This document shows, one piece after another, positions 29,398-38,992 of a DNA stretch of 64,000 bases (its first letter is position 1; the number at the start of each line of letters is the position of its first letter). Under the pieces are notes generated by a model. The model searched no databases, was not told the DNA's origin, and was given only the letters and a program-made list of their open reading frames with translations. The position numbers and the translations under genes are program-made. Source of the DNA: Vibrio sp. 14G-20 (GTDB lineage: Bacteria; Pseudomonadota; Gammaproteobacteria; Enterobacterales; Vibrionaceae); contig NZ_JAPHPW010000009.1 of NCBI RefSeq assembly GCF_026241515.1, positions 1 to 64,000 of the forward strand, written 5' to 3'.

Positions 29398-30147
29398 TTA
29401 ACCAAAGTCACCGTTTACGTAACCTTTAGTACGATCATCTTTTGGCTCGCTGAAGATAACACTCGTTTCGTTGTGCTCTACAAGCTCTCCCATTAGGAAG
29501 AAAGCAGTACGGTCTGAAATACGACGCGCTTGCTGCATTGAGTGCGTTACGATAACGATAGTGAAGTCTTTCTTCAGGTCTTCCATCAATTCTTCAATCT
29601 TGTGTGTCGCGATTGGATCTAGAGCCGATGTTGGTTCATCCATTAGGATTACATCCGGTTCCATTGCAATGGTACGAGCGATACATAGACGCTGTTGTTG
29701 ACCACCAGACAAGCCAAATGCGTGTGCTTTAAGACGGTCTTTTACTTCGTCCCAAAGTGCCGCACTGCGCAGTGAGCTTTCTACTACTTCATCAATGTGC
29801 TTCTTGTCTTTGATACCTTGAGCACGCAGGCCGTAAGCCACGTTCTCGTAGATGCTCATTGGGAATGGGTTTGGCTTTTGGAATACCATGCCTACGCGGA
29901 TACGCAGGTCAGCCACATCAATATTGCCGTAGATGTTTGTGCCATCCATATCCAACTTACCTTTAATAGTAACGCCTTCAATTAGGTCATTCATGCGGTT
30001 CAAGCAACGTAGTAGCGTTGACTTACCACAACCAGATGGGCCAATCAGTGCTGTAACCTGACGAGTTGGAATTGGCAGGTTGATAGATTTAAGTGCTTGG
30101 TTGTCGCCGTAAAACAGATCTAGGTTCTCAATATCAAATTTGTTCAT
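29398..30147 (-). CDS. pstB: Phosphate ABC transporter ATPase PstB
   Basis: A 249-residue ATPase of the high-affinity phosphate transporter. Motifs are Walker [21 protein letters not shown] (about residue 36), [19 protein letters not shown] typical of PstB, signature [13 protein letters not shown], Walker [14 protein letters not shown] and [14 protein letters not shown]. It is last gene of pstS-pstC-pstA-pstB. No phoU, phoB or phoR gene follows here, as is usual for a second pst set in vibrios. Confidence 0.97.
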   Translation of the reverse strand: MNKFDIENLDLFYGDNQALKSINLPIPTRQVTALIGPSGCGKSTLLRCLNRMNDLIEGVTIKGKLDMDGTNIYGNIDVADLRIRVGMVFQKPNPFPMSIYENVAYGLRAQGIKDKKHIDEVVESSLRSAALWDEVKDRLKAHAFGLSGGQQQRLCIARTIAMEPDVILMDEPTSALDPIATHKIEELMEDLKKDFTIVIVTHSMQQARRISDRTAFFLMGELVEHNETSVIFSEPKDDRTKGYVNGDFG

Positions 30148-30237
30148 TTTCGTAATCTCTAAATTCTTAAATTCGTGTCTAGCTTGATGCTTTCTTTATC
30201 ACGGAGGCTCTTTTTATTGTGGAGCCCGCTAATGTGC

Positions 30238-31101
30238 TTAGTAAGTTGCCGTGTTGAAGCGTCTTGCAATCAGTTTTGTAACCATGTTGATCAAGAGAAC
30301 CAATACGATTAGGACTGTCGCCGTGCCGTAGGCTTGGTTCCACTCATCGATAGTAAATAGCTCTGTTGTCAGCTTATATAGGTGAACCGTTAGTGTACGG
30401 CCAGAATCGAATACCGACTCAGGAACACGTGCCACCATACCTGCTGTTAAAAATACAGGTGCTGATTCGCCAATTACACGACCAATACTAAGAATGACCG
30501 AAGTTAAGATACCTGGCATTGCGCTTGGTAAGATCAAACGCCAGATAGTGTAGATTTTTGAAGCGCCAAGGCCGTATGAGCCTTCACGGTAAGTTTGTGG
30601 TACTGCCATCAATGCTTCTTCTGTAGTACGAATGATTACAGGAAGAATCAAGATACTTAGCGTTAATGCGCCCGACAGAATCGAGAAGCCAAGGCCAAGA
30701 ATCGAAACAAAGAAGGTCATACCGAACAGACCAAAGATAATCGATGGGATACCAGCGAGCGACTCAGTACAGAATCGAATCACTTTCACCAATCGGCTAC
30801 CTACTTTCGCATATTCTGTTAGGTAGATTGCCGTCATGATGCCCAGTGGCGCTGCGACTGCAATCGATGCAATTACCATGTAGATCGTGGCGATGATCAT
30901 TGGGAAAATACCACGCTCTTCACCAGTACGAGTGTAATCGTCAGTGATGAAGTTCCAATCTACGTATTGCAGACCGTTCGATAGGATGTACCAAATAATC
31001 CAGAATAAGAAACCAACGGTTACAGCTGCTGCTGCCCAGATAAAACCTTTCAGGATGTTATCTTTGGTTTGACGTGCTTGTTTTAGTTTTACGAGATCCA
31101 T
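30238..31101 (-). CDS. pstA: Phosphate ABC transporter permease PstA
   Basis: A 287-residue inner-membrane permease with six predicted membrane segments, starting at FIWAAAAVTVGFLFWIIWYI. The region GIMTAIYLTEYAKVGSRLVKVIRFCTESLAGIPSIIFGLFG and the loop EEALMAVPQTYREGSYGLGASKIYTIWRLILPSAMPGI are characteristic of PstA. It lies 15 bases after pstC and 90 bases before pstB. It forms the channel together with PstC. Confidence 0.96.
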   Translation of the reverse strand: MDLVKLKQARQTKDNILKGFIWAAAAVTVGFLFWIIWYILSNGLQYVDWNFITDDYTRTGEERGIFPMIIATIYMVIASIAVAAPLGIMTAIYLTEYAKVGSRLVKVIRFCTESLAGIPSIIFGLFGMTFFVSILGLGFSILSGALTLSILILPVIIRTTEEALMAVPQTYREGSYGLGASKIYTIWRLILPSAMPGILTSVILSIGRVIGESAPVFLTAGMVARVPESVFDSGRTLTVHLYKLTTELFTIDEWNQAYGTATVLIVLVLLINMVTKLIARRFNTATY

Positions 31102-31116
31102 ATTACTTATCCTCGC

Positions 31117-32046
31117 CTACTTCGATTTTTCACGGTTAAGATAAAGTAGAGCACCATTTAACATCATGATGAACACTAGAAGTACAACACCTGTTGCGTA
31201 CAGTGCGTTAGCGTGAACGCCACTTGCGTAAGACATTTCAATAGCAATGTTTGCTGTTAGCGTACGAGCCGAGTCCAAAATACCTTCTGGCATTGCAGGA
31301 GCGTTACCCATAACCATGATGATTGCCATCGTTTCGCCAAGCGCGCGACCGATACCCAAAATCACACCAGTCATAATGCCTGAACGTGCCGCAGGAACGA
31401 GTAGCTTAAAAATCGTATAGATTTTCGAAGCACCCAGTGCAAGTGAACCTTCTTTGTACGTACGAGGTACAGCACGAATCGAAGTTTCAGAAACCGTGAT
31501 AACGGTAGGAAGAATCATGATACCCAAAACAATGATACCTGCCAGGATAGTGTTACCCGCTGGTACTTGGAAAATGTTCTGAATCATTGGAACGATAATT
31601 ACTAGACCGAAGAAACCGTAAACTACCGACGGGATACCCGCAAGAAGCTCAACTGCTGGTCGAATAATATCTGCAAGACGCTTTGGAGCAATCTCAGCGA
31701 TAAAAATAGCGGTTAATACACCTACTGGTACACCAACAACTACAGCGCCTAGTGTCGAAACAATCGATGCAACAATCATAGTTGCAACACCGAATAGAGC
31801 TGGAGGTAACCAGTCAACACCCAGAACGATGCCAGAAACACCAGCCTCTTGGAATGCAGGGATACTCTCTGCAACGATAAAGTAAGCGATAACGGCTAGT
31901 GATACGATGCCGATTACAGCACTCGATAAGAACAAGCCGTGGAAGATTCTTTCTCTCCAGTCAACGCGCTTTTTGGTGCGCAGACTCGGCTTATTGATTT
32001 GAGTCGCTTCAGTATTCATAAGCTTTTCACTATTTGCGATGGTCAT
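31117..32046 (-). CDS. pstC: Phosphate ABC transporter permease PstC
   Basis: A 309-residue permease with six membrane segments after a roughly 35-residue cytoplasmic N-terminus. The block LAGIPSVVYGFFGLVIIVPMIQ and the cytoplasmic loop ETSIRAVPRTYKEGSLALGASKIYTIFKLLVPAARSGI are typical of PstC. ATG 32046 is taken as start; an internal ATG nine codons later is possible and neither has a strong ribosome site. It lies 112 bases after pstS, with an intervening hairpin. Confidence 0.95.
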   Translation of the reverse strand: MTIANSEKLMNTEATQINKPSLRTKKRVDWRERIFHGLFLSSAVIGIVSLAVIAYFIVAESIPAFQEAGVSGIVLGVDWLPPALFGVATMIVASIVSTLGAVVVGVPVGVLTAIFIAEIAPKRLADIIRPAVELLAGIPSVVYGFFGLVIIVPMIQNIFQVPAGNTILAGIIVLGIMILPTVITVSETSIRAVPRTYKEGSLALGASKIYTIFKLLVPAARSGIMTGVILGIGRALGETMAIIMVMGNAPAMPEGILDSARTLTANIAIEMSYASGVHANALYATGVVLLVFIMMLNGALLYLNREKSK

Positions 32047-32104
32047 ATATAAAATCTCAAACTTTGTGGCTCAAAAAGAGCTCGAAATAACCAAAGTTGA
32101 AAGA

Positions 32105-32132
32105 AAAGGCTCAGCCTAAAGACAGGCTGAGC
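32105..32132 (-). terminator. Intercistronic hairpin between pstS and pstC
   Basis: On the minus strand, GCTCAGCCT pairs with AGGCTGAGC across a six-base loop, followed by CTTTTCTTTC. It is probably a partial terminator that keeps PstS more abundant than the membrane subunits. Confidence 0.65.
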
Positions 32133-32158
32133 AATAATTAAAAGTGAGTCAGTTAAGA

Positions 32159-32983
32159 TTAGTTAACTGTGATGTAGCCTTTTTTAGCTGAGATAGCTTG
32201 AGCTTCGTCTGCAACCATCCAGTCTAGGAATTGTTGAGTTTCAGCTGATGGAGCGCCATCTTTGTAAAGAACTAGGAAAGGACGAGCAACTTTGTAAGAA
32301 CCGTTCTTAACGTTGTCTACAGTCGCAGCAGCGCCGTCGATAGTTAGAGCGTGAACAGATTCGTCAACAGTACCTAGAGAGATAAAACCGATTGCGTATG
32401 GGTTGCTTGCTACAGAAACTTTAAGTGCGCCGTTACCGTTTGCAACTTGTGCACGTTGAGAGATAGCCGATACTTTCTTATCGCCAATTGTCTTCTTAAG
32501 CTTCATGATGTCTTCGAATGCACCACGTGTACCAGATGCAGTATCACGAGTGATTGCTACGATTGGCTTGTCAGCACCGCCAACATCTTTCCAGTTAGTG
32601 ATGTCGCCTTTGTAGATTGAAGTGATTTGCTCAGCAGTTAGAGCAGATACTTCGTTGTTCGGGTTAACAACAACTGCGATACCGTCACGAGCGATTACTA
32701 GCTCTTTCAGGTCAGCTGTTTTCTCTTCTTCTTTTAGGTCACGAGAAGAGATACCAAGGTCAGCACTTCCATTTTTTGCTGCTTTGATGCCTGCAGAAGA
32801 ACCTGGTGCTTGAATTTCGATGAACACTGGTTCGCCTTTATTCATGTAGGTTTCTGCAAAAACTTCAACCAGTGGAGAAGCACTGTTAGAGCCAACTACA
32901 GAGATAGTTTCTTTAGCTGAAGCTGTATTCACTGTTAGAGCGCCTAGTAGTGCGATTGCACCGATAACTGTCTTTTTCATCAC
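32159..32983 (-). CDS. pstS: Phosphate-binding periplasmic protein PstS
   Basis: A 274-residue periplasmic phosphate-binding protein of the shorter PstS type. A signal peptide (KTVIGAIALLGALTVNTASA) ends near residue 23. Phosphate-contact motifs are VVGSNSASPLVEVFAE and RDTASGTRGAFED, with SADLGISSRDLK between. Two adjacent ATG codons start the frame. It is the first gene of the pst operon. Pho-box-like half-sites lie upstream at 33053-33097, pointing to control by PhoB when phosphate is scarce. Confidence 0.96.
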   Translation of the reverse strand: MMKKTVIGAIALLGALTVNTASAKETISVVGSNSASPLVEVFAETYMNKGEPVFIEIQAPGSSAGIKAAKNGSADLGISSRDLKEEEKTADLKELVIARDGIAVVVNPNNEVSALTAEQITSIYKGDITNWKDVGGADKPIVAITRDTASGTRGAFEDIMKLKKTIGDKKVSAISQRAQVANGNGALKVSVASNPYAIGFISLGTVDESVHALTIDGAAATVDNVKNGSYKVARPFLVLYKDGAPSAETQQFLDWMVADEAQAISAKKGYITVN

Positions 32984-33448
32984 AAATTTCCTTTAGTGGC
33001 GTTATTGCCGTAATGTTGTGTTTTGCTTGAACGGTGCCCACTTTAGAATCTGAATGTGACAGTTGTGTTTCACTAAATTGAAGCCTATATGACAACTGCA
33101 ATTTATTTTCTTGGTTTTCCCTTACTAAATAGCATTGAGCTAATAGAACGAATGAATTCATAGGCGAAAAATATTAATTGCAACGTCTTCAAACCAAAAC
33201 GCTTAATATCTCACCACCCCTTGTCATTACTGACTACCAGCCTCTTACCTGTATTAAATACCCCACTTTATTTAAGGGCAAAGCCTTATTTGTACAATAA
33301 ATATTCAATATTTATCAAATACCTATCGCATATATCAAAATCGAATCTATTACTGATTGAATTGTCATTCTCAGAAGTTAGAATCACCTGCTAATTACAA
33401 TAATAACAATTGCTTCTGCTCATTTACTTATTCAAAGAGGGACAATAC
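32984..33448. promoter_or_regulatory. Divergent pstS-chemoreceptor control region
   Basis: 465 bases without a gene. The left part holds the pst promoter with Pho-box-like elements. The right part (33160-33448) is very A/T-rich and should contain the chemoreceptor promoter. I see no other structure. Confidence 0.5.
33053..33097 (-). promoter_or_regulatory. Candidate PhoB-binding half-sites upstream of pstS
   Basis: On the minus strand, TTGTCATATAGG and CTGTCACATTC match the TGTCA core of the Pho box. Their spacing is larger than the standard 11 bases, so the exact arrangement is uncertain. Confidence 0.45.
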
Positions 33449-35092
33449 ATGCGCCAACTTCTCAGTGGCTTATCGATAAAAATACAAATTCTTATTCCAG
33501 TACTCTTTTCTGTCGTACTACTTTTGACGGGTGTCATCATCGGTGGTGACAAACTGGAAAACGCTTTTAAAGATGTATCAACAGCAACCGATCAACTCAT
33601 CCTACATAAAGAAGAACTCAGCGAAATCGTCGACAACAGCTATGGCATGCGCATCAAAGCGATCTACAGCCTATTCAATGCAGATGATGTGAAGACACTG
33701 GTTGCAACGCTTAATGAAAAGCGTGACCAGAATACTCGCTTACTGAATTCATTAGACACAGTGCCAGGCATGCAAGATGAAGTAGCCGCGATGAGCAAAG
33801 CGATGAATCACTATGTCGACTTTTCTCGAACCACTATGCTTCCTCTATTAAAAGCAAAGCATGGCAATACTGCGCTATCTTCTGATTTTGAGGCTCGCTA
33901 CCAAGTAGCCATCGATCAATACCGTCACGCAGGTAATGACATGGTGCAAGCAATCAACACGCTGTCTAAAAAGCTGAATCTACTTGCGACTCAAGAAATC
34001 GACATCAATGGTCAGCAACACACCAGTACACTGAATACAGCGACTGTAGCTCTGCTAGTGATTCTTTCTATCGCATTAGTTATCAGTTGGTCGCTTGCAG
34101 GTATCATTGTTAAGCCGCTGAGCAATATTCAGGAAACCATGCGTGAAGTAGCCAAAGGCAACCTACTGGTTAAAGCGGAAGAGTATGGTGATAACGAGAT
34201 TTCACGCCTTGCACAAGACGTAAACAAATCCGTTGAGCAACTGCGTGACACGGTAAGCTCATTGTCTCGAATCAGCATCGAAGTCGCTTCTGCATCTACG
34301 GAACTGGCTGCGGTAATGACACAATCAAGCGCTAACTCAGACCAAGAGAAGCAAGAAGTGGAACAAGTCGCTTCTGCCGTGAACCAGTTAGAAAGCACAG
34401 CAGCAAACGTGAACGAGAACGCAGTACAAGCCGACTCAGCATCTAAGCAAGCGGACGAAATGGCGACACACAGCATGAGCTTGTTTAATGAGAGCAACCA
34501 AGCTAATGAGCAAATGGCGGTTCAACTCAGCGAAGCAGCTAACGTTGTCGGCACGCTAAAAGAACACTCAGAGCAGATTGGTAAAGTGATCGAGGTGATT
34601 CAAAGCATCTCTGAACAGACCAACCTGCTTGCGCTTAACGCAGCAATTGAAGCGGCACGTGCGGGTGAAAGTGGCCGTGGTTTCGCGGTTGTTGCTGATG
34701 AAGTTCGTATGCTGGCAGCACGCACTCAAGACTCAACCAAAGAGATCCAAACCATTATTGAAGGTTTGCAGGTTCAATCTGGTAACGCTAACGAGAGCAT
34801 GAGCAGCTCACTAGCAATGCTAGAGCACAACCAAACACTGGCAGCGGAAGTAAGCACGGCCCTTTCAGGCATTGCTAACTCGGTAACGGATATGACGGAG
34901 ATTAACACTCAGGTAGCCTCAGCCGCAGAAGAGCAAAGCCAAGTGACGTCAGACATCAACCGTAATATCTCAAACATCTACAGCTTAGTAAGCCAAAACG
35001 TAACCGGTATAACTCAAGCCGCAGCAGCAAGCCACGAGCTATCTAACCTCGCTGAGCAACAAAAGCAGCAGTTGGATTATTTTAAAGTATAA
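33449..35092 (+). CDS. Methyl-accepting chemotaxis protein
   Basis: A 547-residue chemoreceptor. I use ATG 33449 ([20 protein letters not shown]), preceded by AGAGGGA; the frame is open 13 codons upstream without a better start. It has a first membrane segment at about 10-33, a short helical periplasmic sensor of about 155 residues (four-helix-bundle size) and a second membrane segment ([22 protein letters not shown]). HAMP follows, then a signalling domain with the hairpin [20 protein letters not shown]. It is divergent from pstS. The ligand is unknown; a link to phosphate is only positional. Confidence 0.95.
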   Translation: MRQLLSGLSIKIQILIPVLFSVVLLLTGVIIGGDKLENAFKDVSTATDQLILHKEELSEIVDNSYGMRIKAIYSLFNADDVKTLVATLNEKRDQNTRLLNSLDTVPGMQDEVAAMSKAMNHYVDFSRTTMLPLLKAKHGNTALSSDFEARYQVAIDQYRHAGNDMVQAINTLSKKLNLLATQEIDINGQQHTSTLNTATVALLVILSIALVISWSLAGIIVKPLSNIQETMREVAKGNLLVKAEEYGDNEISRLAQDVNKSVEQLRDTVSSLSRISIEVASASTELAAVMTQSSANSDQEKQEVEQVASAVNQLESTAANVNENAVQADSASKQADEMATHSMSLFNESNQANEQMAVQLSEAANVVGTLKEHSEQIGKVIEVIQSISEQTNLLALNAAIEAARAGESGRGFAVVADEVRMLAARTQDSTKEIQTIIEGLQVQSGNANESMSSSLAMLEHNQTLAAEVSTALSGIANSVTDMTEINTQVASAAEEQSQVTSDINRNISNIYSLVSQNVTGITQAAAASHELSNLAEQQKQQLDYFKV

Positions 35093-35164
35093 GTTTCAAG
35101 GTCTAGGCTTTAAGGCTGAGAATTTAAGCTATAAAGCCCAAGGTGTAACTCCCCTATACACAAA

Positions 35165-35195
35165 AAAACCAGTCACTCGTGACTGGTTTTTTATT
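35165..35195. terminator. Bidirectional terminator between chemoreceptor and lipase foldase
   Basis: AAACCAGTCAC/GTGACTGGTTT with A and T runs on opposite sides serves both convergent genes. Confidence 0.85.
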
Positions 35196-35225
35196 TTGAA
35201 TAGAGACTTTATTGGCTCAGCAAAC

Positions 35226-36134
35226 CTACTCACCAAGATCTTTGTCCCAGATCCTTTCTATCGCTTCTACTCTTCGAATCTGCTTTGAAGGAAAGTGTGC
35301 GACTCTAAGATCAGCAATCGTCTCTTGTTGTTCTATCTGTGACAGCGCAGCATCGTTGAGAATGTAATTTCGTTCTACTTGGTAAACTTCCAAGGCATCT
35401 TCAAATTCGGCTCTTTGTTGATCGAGCGCTTCAAGCCTTTGCGCAGCTTCTTCGCCGACAAGTTCATTTCGCTGTAAGTATTTATCTTGTTGATCAAGCC
35501 CCTCAGAGCTTGATAGTTGTTGAAGCAAGACCTGATTTTGATGGCTCGTTTGAACGTAATCAGGCTGTTCTAACATCAAAGCATCCATCCTTTGTTGATA
35601 GTCTTGCTCACCTAAGCCTTCTTGTTTCAGAAGTAACTTTTCTAAAGCGATTTCTCTCATGCGATTGTCATGAGTAAACAGAATGCTTATTTCGCTCTGG
35701 CTAAAGAATTGAGCCTGGAGATCGAGTAGCGCTTGATTAAGTGCTTGTAAGTCTTCGGCTGAGATTGATGTAGTGTCGAACTGAACATCCAACGAGGTTA
35801 GTGCCGATTTATATTCAAGGTATTTGGCAAACAGTGCTTCATCGACAGCGGCACCTTGTGATTGATCGTGATGTTTTGCCACGTTGTCACGAATATCTTC
35901 GAGGGTTAGCTCGGTATTGCCTGAGACGAAATATTCCATCATGTCTTTAGCTGATGCATTATCGATTTCGGTATCTTGTTGAGAGGTTGCCTTCAAAGAG
36001 GAGGCGCTGTGTTCTATTCTTTTGTTTGAATTTAGCTCGTCTGTCTTAACAGGAAAAAAGGTTGGATACAAAAAGACCGCCGCTGTACTCATCAGGGCTA
36101 TCGTGGTTATCGACAAAATGGCGGTCTTTTTCAT
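35226..36134 (-). CDS. lifO: Lipase-specific foldase (lipase chaperone)
   Basis: A 302-residue steric chaperone that folds the adjacent secreted lipase in the periplasm. The N-terminal membrane anchor (ILSITTIALMSTAAVFLYPTFF) spans about residues 5-26. A variable linker follows, then a long helical body (AEDLQALNQALLDLQAQFFS; EISILFTHDNRMREIALEKLL; QQDKYLQRNELVGEEAAQRLEALDQQRAEF) that wraps the lipase. Length is normal for the family. It lies 38 bases after the lipase gene on the same strand, the standard order. Confidence 0.92.
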   Translation of the reverse strand: MKKTAILSITTIALMSTAAVFLYPTFFPVKTDELNSNKRIEHSASSLKATSQQDTEIDNASAKDMMEYFVSGNTELTLEDIRDNVAKHHDQSQGAAVDEALFAKYLEYKSALTSLDVQFDTTSISAEDLQALNQALLDLQAQFFSQSEISILFTHDNRMREIALEKLLLKQEGLGEQDYQQRMDALMLEQPDYVQTSHQNQVLLQQLSSSEGLDQQDKYLQRNELVGEEAAQRLEALDQQRAEFEDALEVYQVERNYILNDAALSQIEQQETIADLRVAHFPSKQIRRVEAIERIWDKDLGE

Positions 36135-36172
36135 TATGTGCTCCTTAAGGTCTTAATAAATGGGTAGGCAAC

Positions 36173-37114
36173 CTAAAGGCCGGCCAGCTTCAATCGATTG
36201 GCGTGTTGACGATAGAGCGTCACAGGATCGGTCTCAAAGAGATGGTGAATCCCCAGTAACCCATTAATTTCGTCTAGGTGATTCATTTTATAGTCGTCAC
36301 CAATCACTTTGCCCAAGTGTGCGCTACACGCCCCCACTAGCCCGTCATTCGGTTCATTGAAGGCTAGGCCAAGGATTGTCATTGCTCCATCGGTAGGATC
36401 AAGAAGATTGGTAAAAGTGGATGAGCCTGTCCAAGAGTAGTAATAAACACCGTTATTGGCTTGCCATTCACCATCACCGCACTCAGACGTTGGAACGCCT
36501 TCAGGATAAAACTGATTGAACGCAAGCGAGCCTTCTGTCGTTAAAGCTTCAAGAGATGCGAGACCGTCTTGGTCAAGATCCGTTCCACCAGATAACAGGT
36601 TGATGAGCGTCGTCAATCCACCAGCCAACTTAACCGCAATACCTTCCGCAGCTGAACCTTCTGATACGCTTCCACGCACGAGATCAGCAACTTTAGATCC
36701 TTTATGAACTCCGCCAATACTTGTCACCGAAGCAACTAAATCAGGACGTACTGATGCCACATAACGCGCTGTCGGTCCTCCGTGGCTGTGACCGACCAGA
36801 TTCACCTTACTTGCCCCTGTCGCGGCTAACAGTGTTTCAACTTGAGCTAGCAATTGCTCGCCACGCACTTCAGAGCTGTTGGTCGCTGATACCTGAGCGA
36901 CATAGACACTCGCACCATCTTTGGTTAGGGATTCAGGTACGCCATAGAAATAGTCGACACCCGCTAATGTATCGAAACCAAACAAACCATGTACCAACAT
37001 AATGGGATATTTCGTTTCCGTGTATCCGCTGGCTTCTAACGCCGATGCGCTCGTTCCAGCATATACGCCAAAACTGGATAGGCAGGCTATCGTGCAAATT
37101 AATATCTTTTTCAA
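36173..37114 (-). CDS. lipA: Secreted triacylglycerol lipase
   Basis: A 313-residue family I lipase that hydrolyses triacylglycerols outside the cell. The signal peptide is MKKILICTIACLSSFGVYA. The body starts with YPIMLVHGLFGFDTLAGVDYF (oxyanion-hole HGLFG). It carries the nucleophile elbow VNLVGHSHGGPTARYV, with the catalytic serine near residue 110. Near the C-terminus DHLDEINGLLGIH-type sequence supplies the histidine region, and two cysteines (ECGDGEW, GACSAHL) probably form the conserved disulfide. It needs the foldase encoded next. Divergent from the GDSL haemolysin gene. Confidence 0.93.
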   Translation of the reverse strand: MKKILICTIACLSSFGVYAGTSASALEASGYTETKYPIMLVHGLFGFDTLAGVDYFYGVPESLTKDGASVYVAQVSATNSSEVRGEQLLAQVETLLAATGASKVNLVGHSHGGPTARYVASVRPDLVASVTSIGGVHKGSKVADLVRGSVSEGSAAEGIAVKLAGGLTTLINLLSGGTDLDQDGLASLEALTTEGSLAFNQFYPEGVPTSECGDGEWQANNGVYYYSWTGSSTFTNLLDPTDGAMTILGLAFNEPNDGLVGACSAHLGKVIGDDYKMNHLDEINGLLGIHHLFETDPVTLYRQHANRLKLAGL

Positions 37115-37588
37115 TGCTCTTTCCTTAAACAGATTGGACCTCTGATGAGTAAAAGAACCGTAGATGATGATTTTATAAAATAGAAAGTAACGACTTGATA
37201 TTTGTGATGGCGAACTTGAATTAAACAGTTGCGATGAACATCAGGCGAACAGAAGCAGGAGAAAACTAAAAAATCATAAGTAATTGATTAAAATAACGTT
37301 TGGTTAAGATTAATGAGATAGTTCTTTCAATATTCTGACTAAAATATCAATTCAGCATTCGCAATAATCCAAAGTTTGTCGACAAATAACCGTTTAGAAA
37401 CAGGTATTTTTCAGCCATAAACTCGTTGAAAACTTGATGCTTATGCCATTAGCGATACACCACAAACCTGAATGTATTGACGTTGGTTATTAATTTTCTG
37501 TATAGGTCATGCCAGTCATTTAGTTATTCACTTATCAACAAGCAACAACGTTTCCATTAGCTCACCTCAGAATAAAAAAGAGAACACA
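37115..37588. other. Divergent intergenic region, lipase and GDSL haemolysin
   Basis: 474 A/T-rich bases with no credible ORF. It should contain both exoenzyme promoters. I could not identify a clear binding site. Confidence 0.5.
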
Positions 37589-38839
37589 ATGATGAAAAAT
37601 ACGGCTTTGATACTCACGTTAGCCCTGCCTTTTGGCGCTTATGCCGCTGAAGACTCAATAACGACACCAGAATCGATGACATCCGCACAAGTACTGAGTA
37701 CACAAGGCTCAGAAACCTATTCATATGTTAGATGTTGGTATCGAACCGATGCGTCTCATGACTCCCCAGCCACCGACTGGAAGTGGGCAAAGAAAGAGAA
37801 TGGTGATCACTACACGATCAATGGATATTGGTGGTCTTCTGTTTCCTTCAAAAATATGTTCTACAGCGATGTTCCACAATCTGAAATCAAGCAACGTTGT
37901 GAACAGACGCTCGACATACAACATGAAGTCGCAGACATCACCTACTTTGCCGCAGACAATCGCTTCTCTTACAATCACTCCATCTGGACCAACGATAACG
38001 CTGTTCAAGCCAATACCATCAATCGCATTGTCACTTTTGGTGATAGCCTCTCTGACACTGGCAACCTATTTAATGGCTCTCAATGGGTTTTCCCAAATGC
38101 GAATTCATGGTTTTTAGGGCACTTTTCGAATGGTTTAGTCTGGACTGAGTACTTAGCAAAAGCGAAAGACGTTCCTCTTTATAACTGGGCCGTGGGTGGC
38201 GCAGCAGGTACCAATCAATACGTCGCACTGACTGGCGTCTATGATCAAGTCACCTCTTACCTAACCTACATGAAAGTCGCTAAAAACTATCGCCCAGAAA
38301 ACTCTTTGTTTACTCTAGAGTTTGGCCTCAATGACTTTATGAATTACGACCGAGAAGTCGCCGATGTTAAAGCTGATTTCGGCAGCGCTCTGATCCGATT
38401 AACAGAATCTGGTGCGAGTAATATCCTACTGTTCACATTGCCCGATGCGACCAAAGCGCCGCAATTCAAATACTCGACCGAACAAGAGATCATAAAAGTT
38501 CGTGGCAAGATCTTAGAATTCAACCAGTTCATCAAAGCTCAAGCCGAGTATTACCAAAGTATAGGGAAAAACGTGGTGTTGTTCGATGCAAGTGCGCTGT
38601 TCGCCAGCATTACCGATAACCCTGAACAGCATGGCTTTAGAAATGCGAATGACGCTTGTCTTGACCTCAATAGAAGCTCAGCCGCTGATTATTTGCGAAG
38701 CCACAGCTTAACCAATGACTGTGCCACCTATGGTTCAGACAGCTATGTATTCTGGGGCGTGACACACCCAACGACTGCTACTCATAAATACATTGCCGAC
38801 CACATCTTGGCGTATTCGTTCTCGACGTTCAATTTCTAG
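37589..38839 (+). CDS. tlh: GDSL phospholipase / thermolabile haemolysin family
   Basis: A 416-residue secreted lipase/acyltransferase of the Vibrio lecithin-dependent (thermolabile) haemolysin family. The signal peptide is MKNTALILTLALPFGAYA. An N-terminal Cys-rich domain (about 45-130: YVRCWYRT, GYWWSSVSF, QRCEQTL) is typical of the Vibrio proteins. The SGNH blocks are ITFGDSLSDTGN-like (Ser; here IVTFGDSLSDTGNLF), VGGAAGTNQY (Gly), FGLNDFM (Asn) and WGVTHPTTATHK (His). Activity should be phospholipase A2/lysophospholipase-like. The paired lipase genes are divergent. Confidence 0.92.
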   Translation: MMKNTALILTLALPFGAYAAEDSITTPESMTSAQVLSTQGSETYSYVRCWYRTDASHDSPATDWKWAKKENGDHYTINGYWWSSVSFKNMFYSDVPQSEIKQRCEQTLDIQHEVADITYFAADNRFSYNHSIWTNDNAVQANTINRIVTFGDSLSDTGNLFNGSQWVFPNANSWFLGHFSNGLVWTEYLAKAKDVPLYNWAVGGAAGTNQYVALTGVYDQVTSYLTYMKVAKNYRPENSLFTLEFGLNDFMNYDREVADVKADFGSALIRLTESGASNILLFTLPDATKAPQFKYSTEQEIIKVRGKILEFNQFIKAQAEYYQSIGKNVVLFDASALFASITDNPEQHGFRNANDACLDLNRSSAADYLRSHSLTNDCATYGSDSYVFWGVTHPTTATHKYIADHILAYSFSTFNF

Positions 38840-38918
38840 CGAGGAAGAGCTCATCGAGTATCATCAAATACTACCTGTAAATACCGCAAGCTAAGGCTTA
38901 CACAAAGTACAGATACAA

Positions 38919-38946
38919 AAAAACCGCCATCATCGGCGGTTTTTTA
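38919..38946. terminator. Bidirectional terminator between GDSL gene and DEAD helicase
   Basis: AAAACCGCC/GGCGGTTTT with loop ATCATC is flanked by further A and T runs. Confidence 0.85.
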
Positions 38947-38992
38947 TTTGCATCAACCTTTCAAAGCTAAGCTTTTAGGTCACGCAAGTTGA

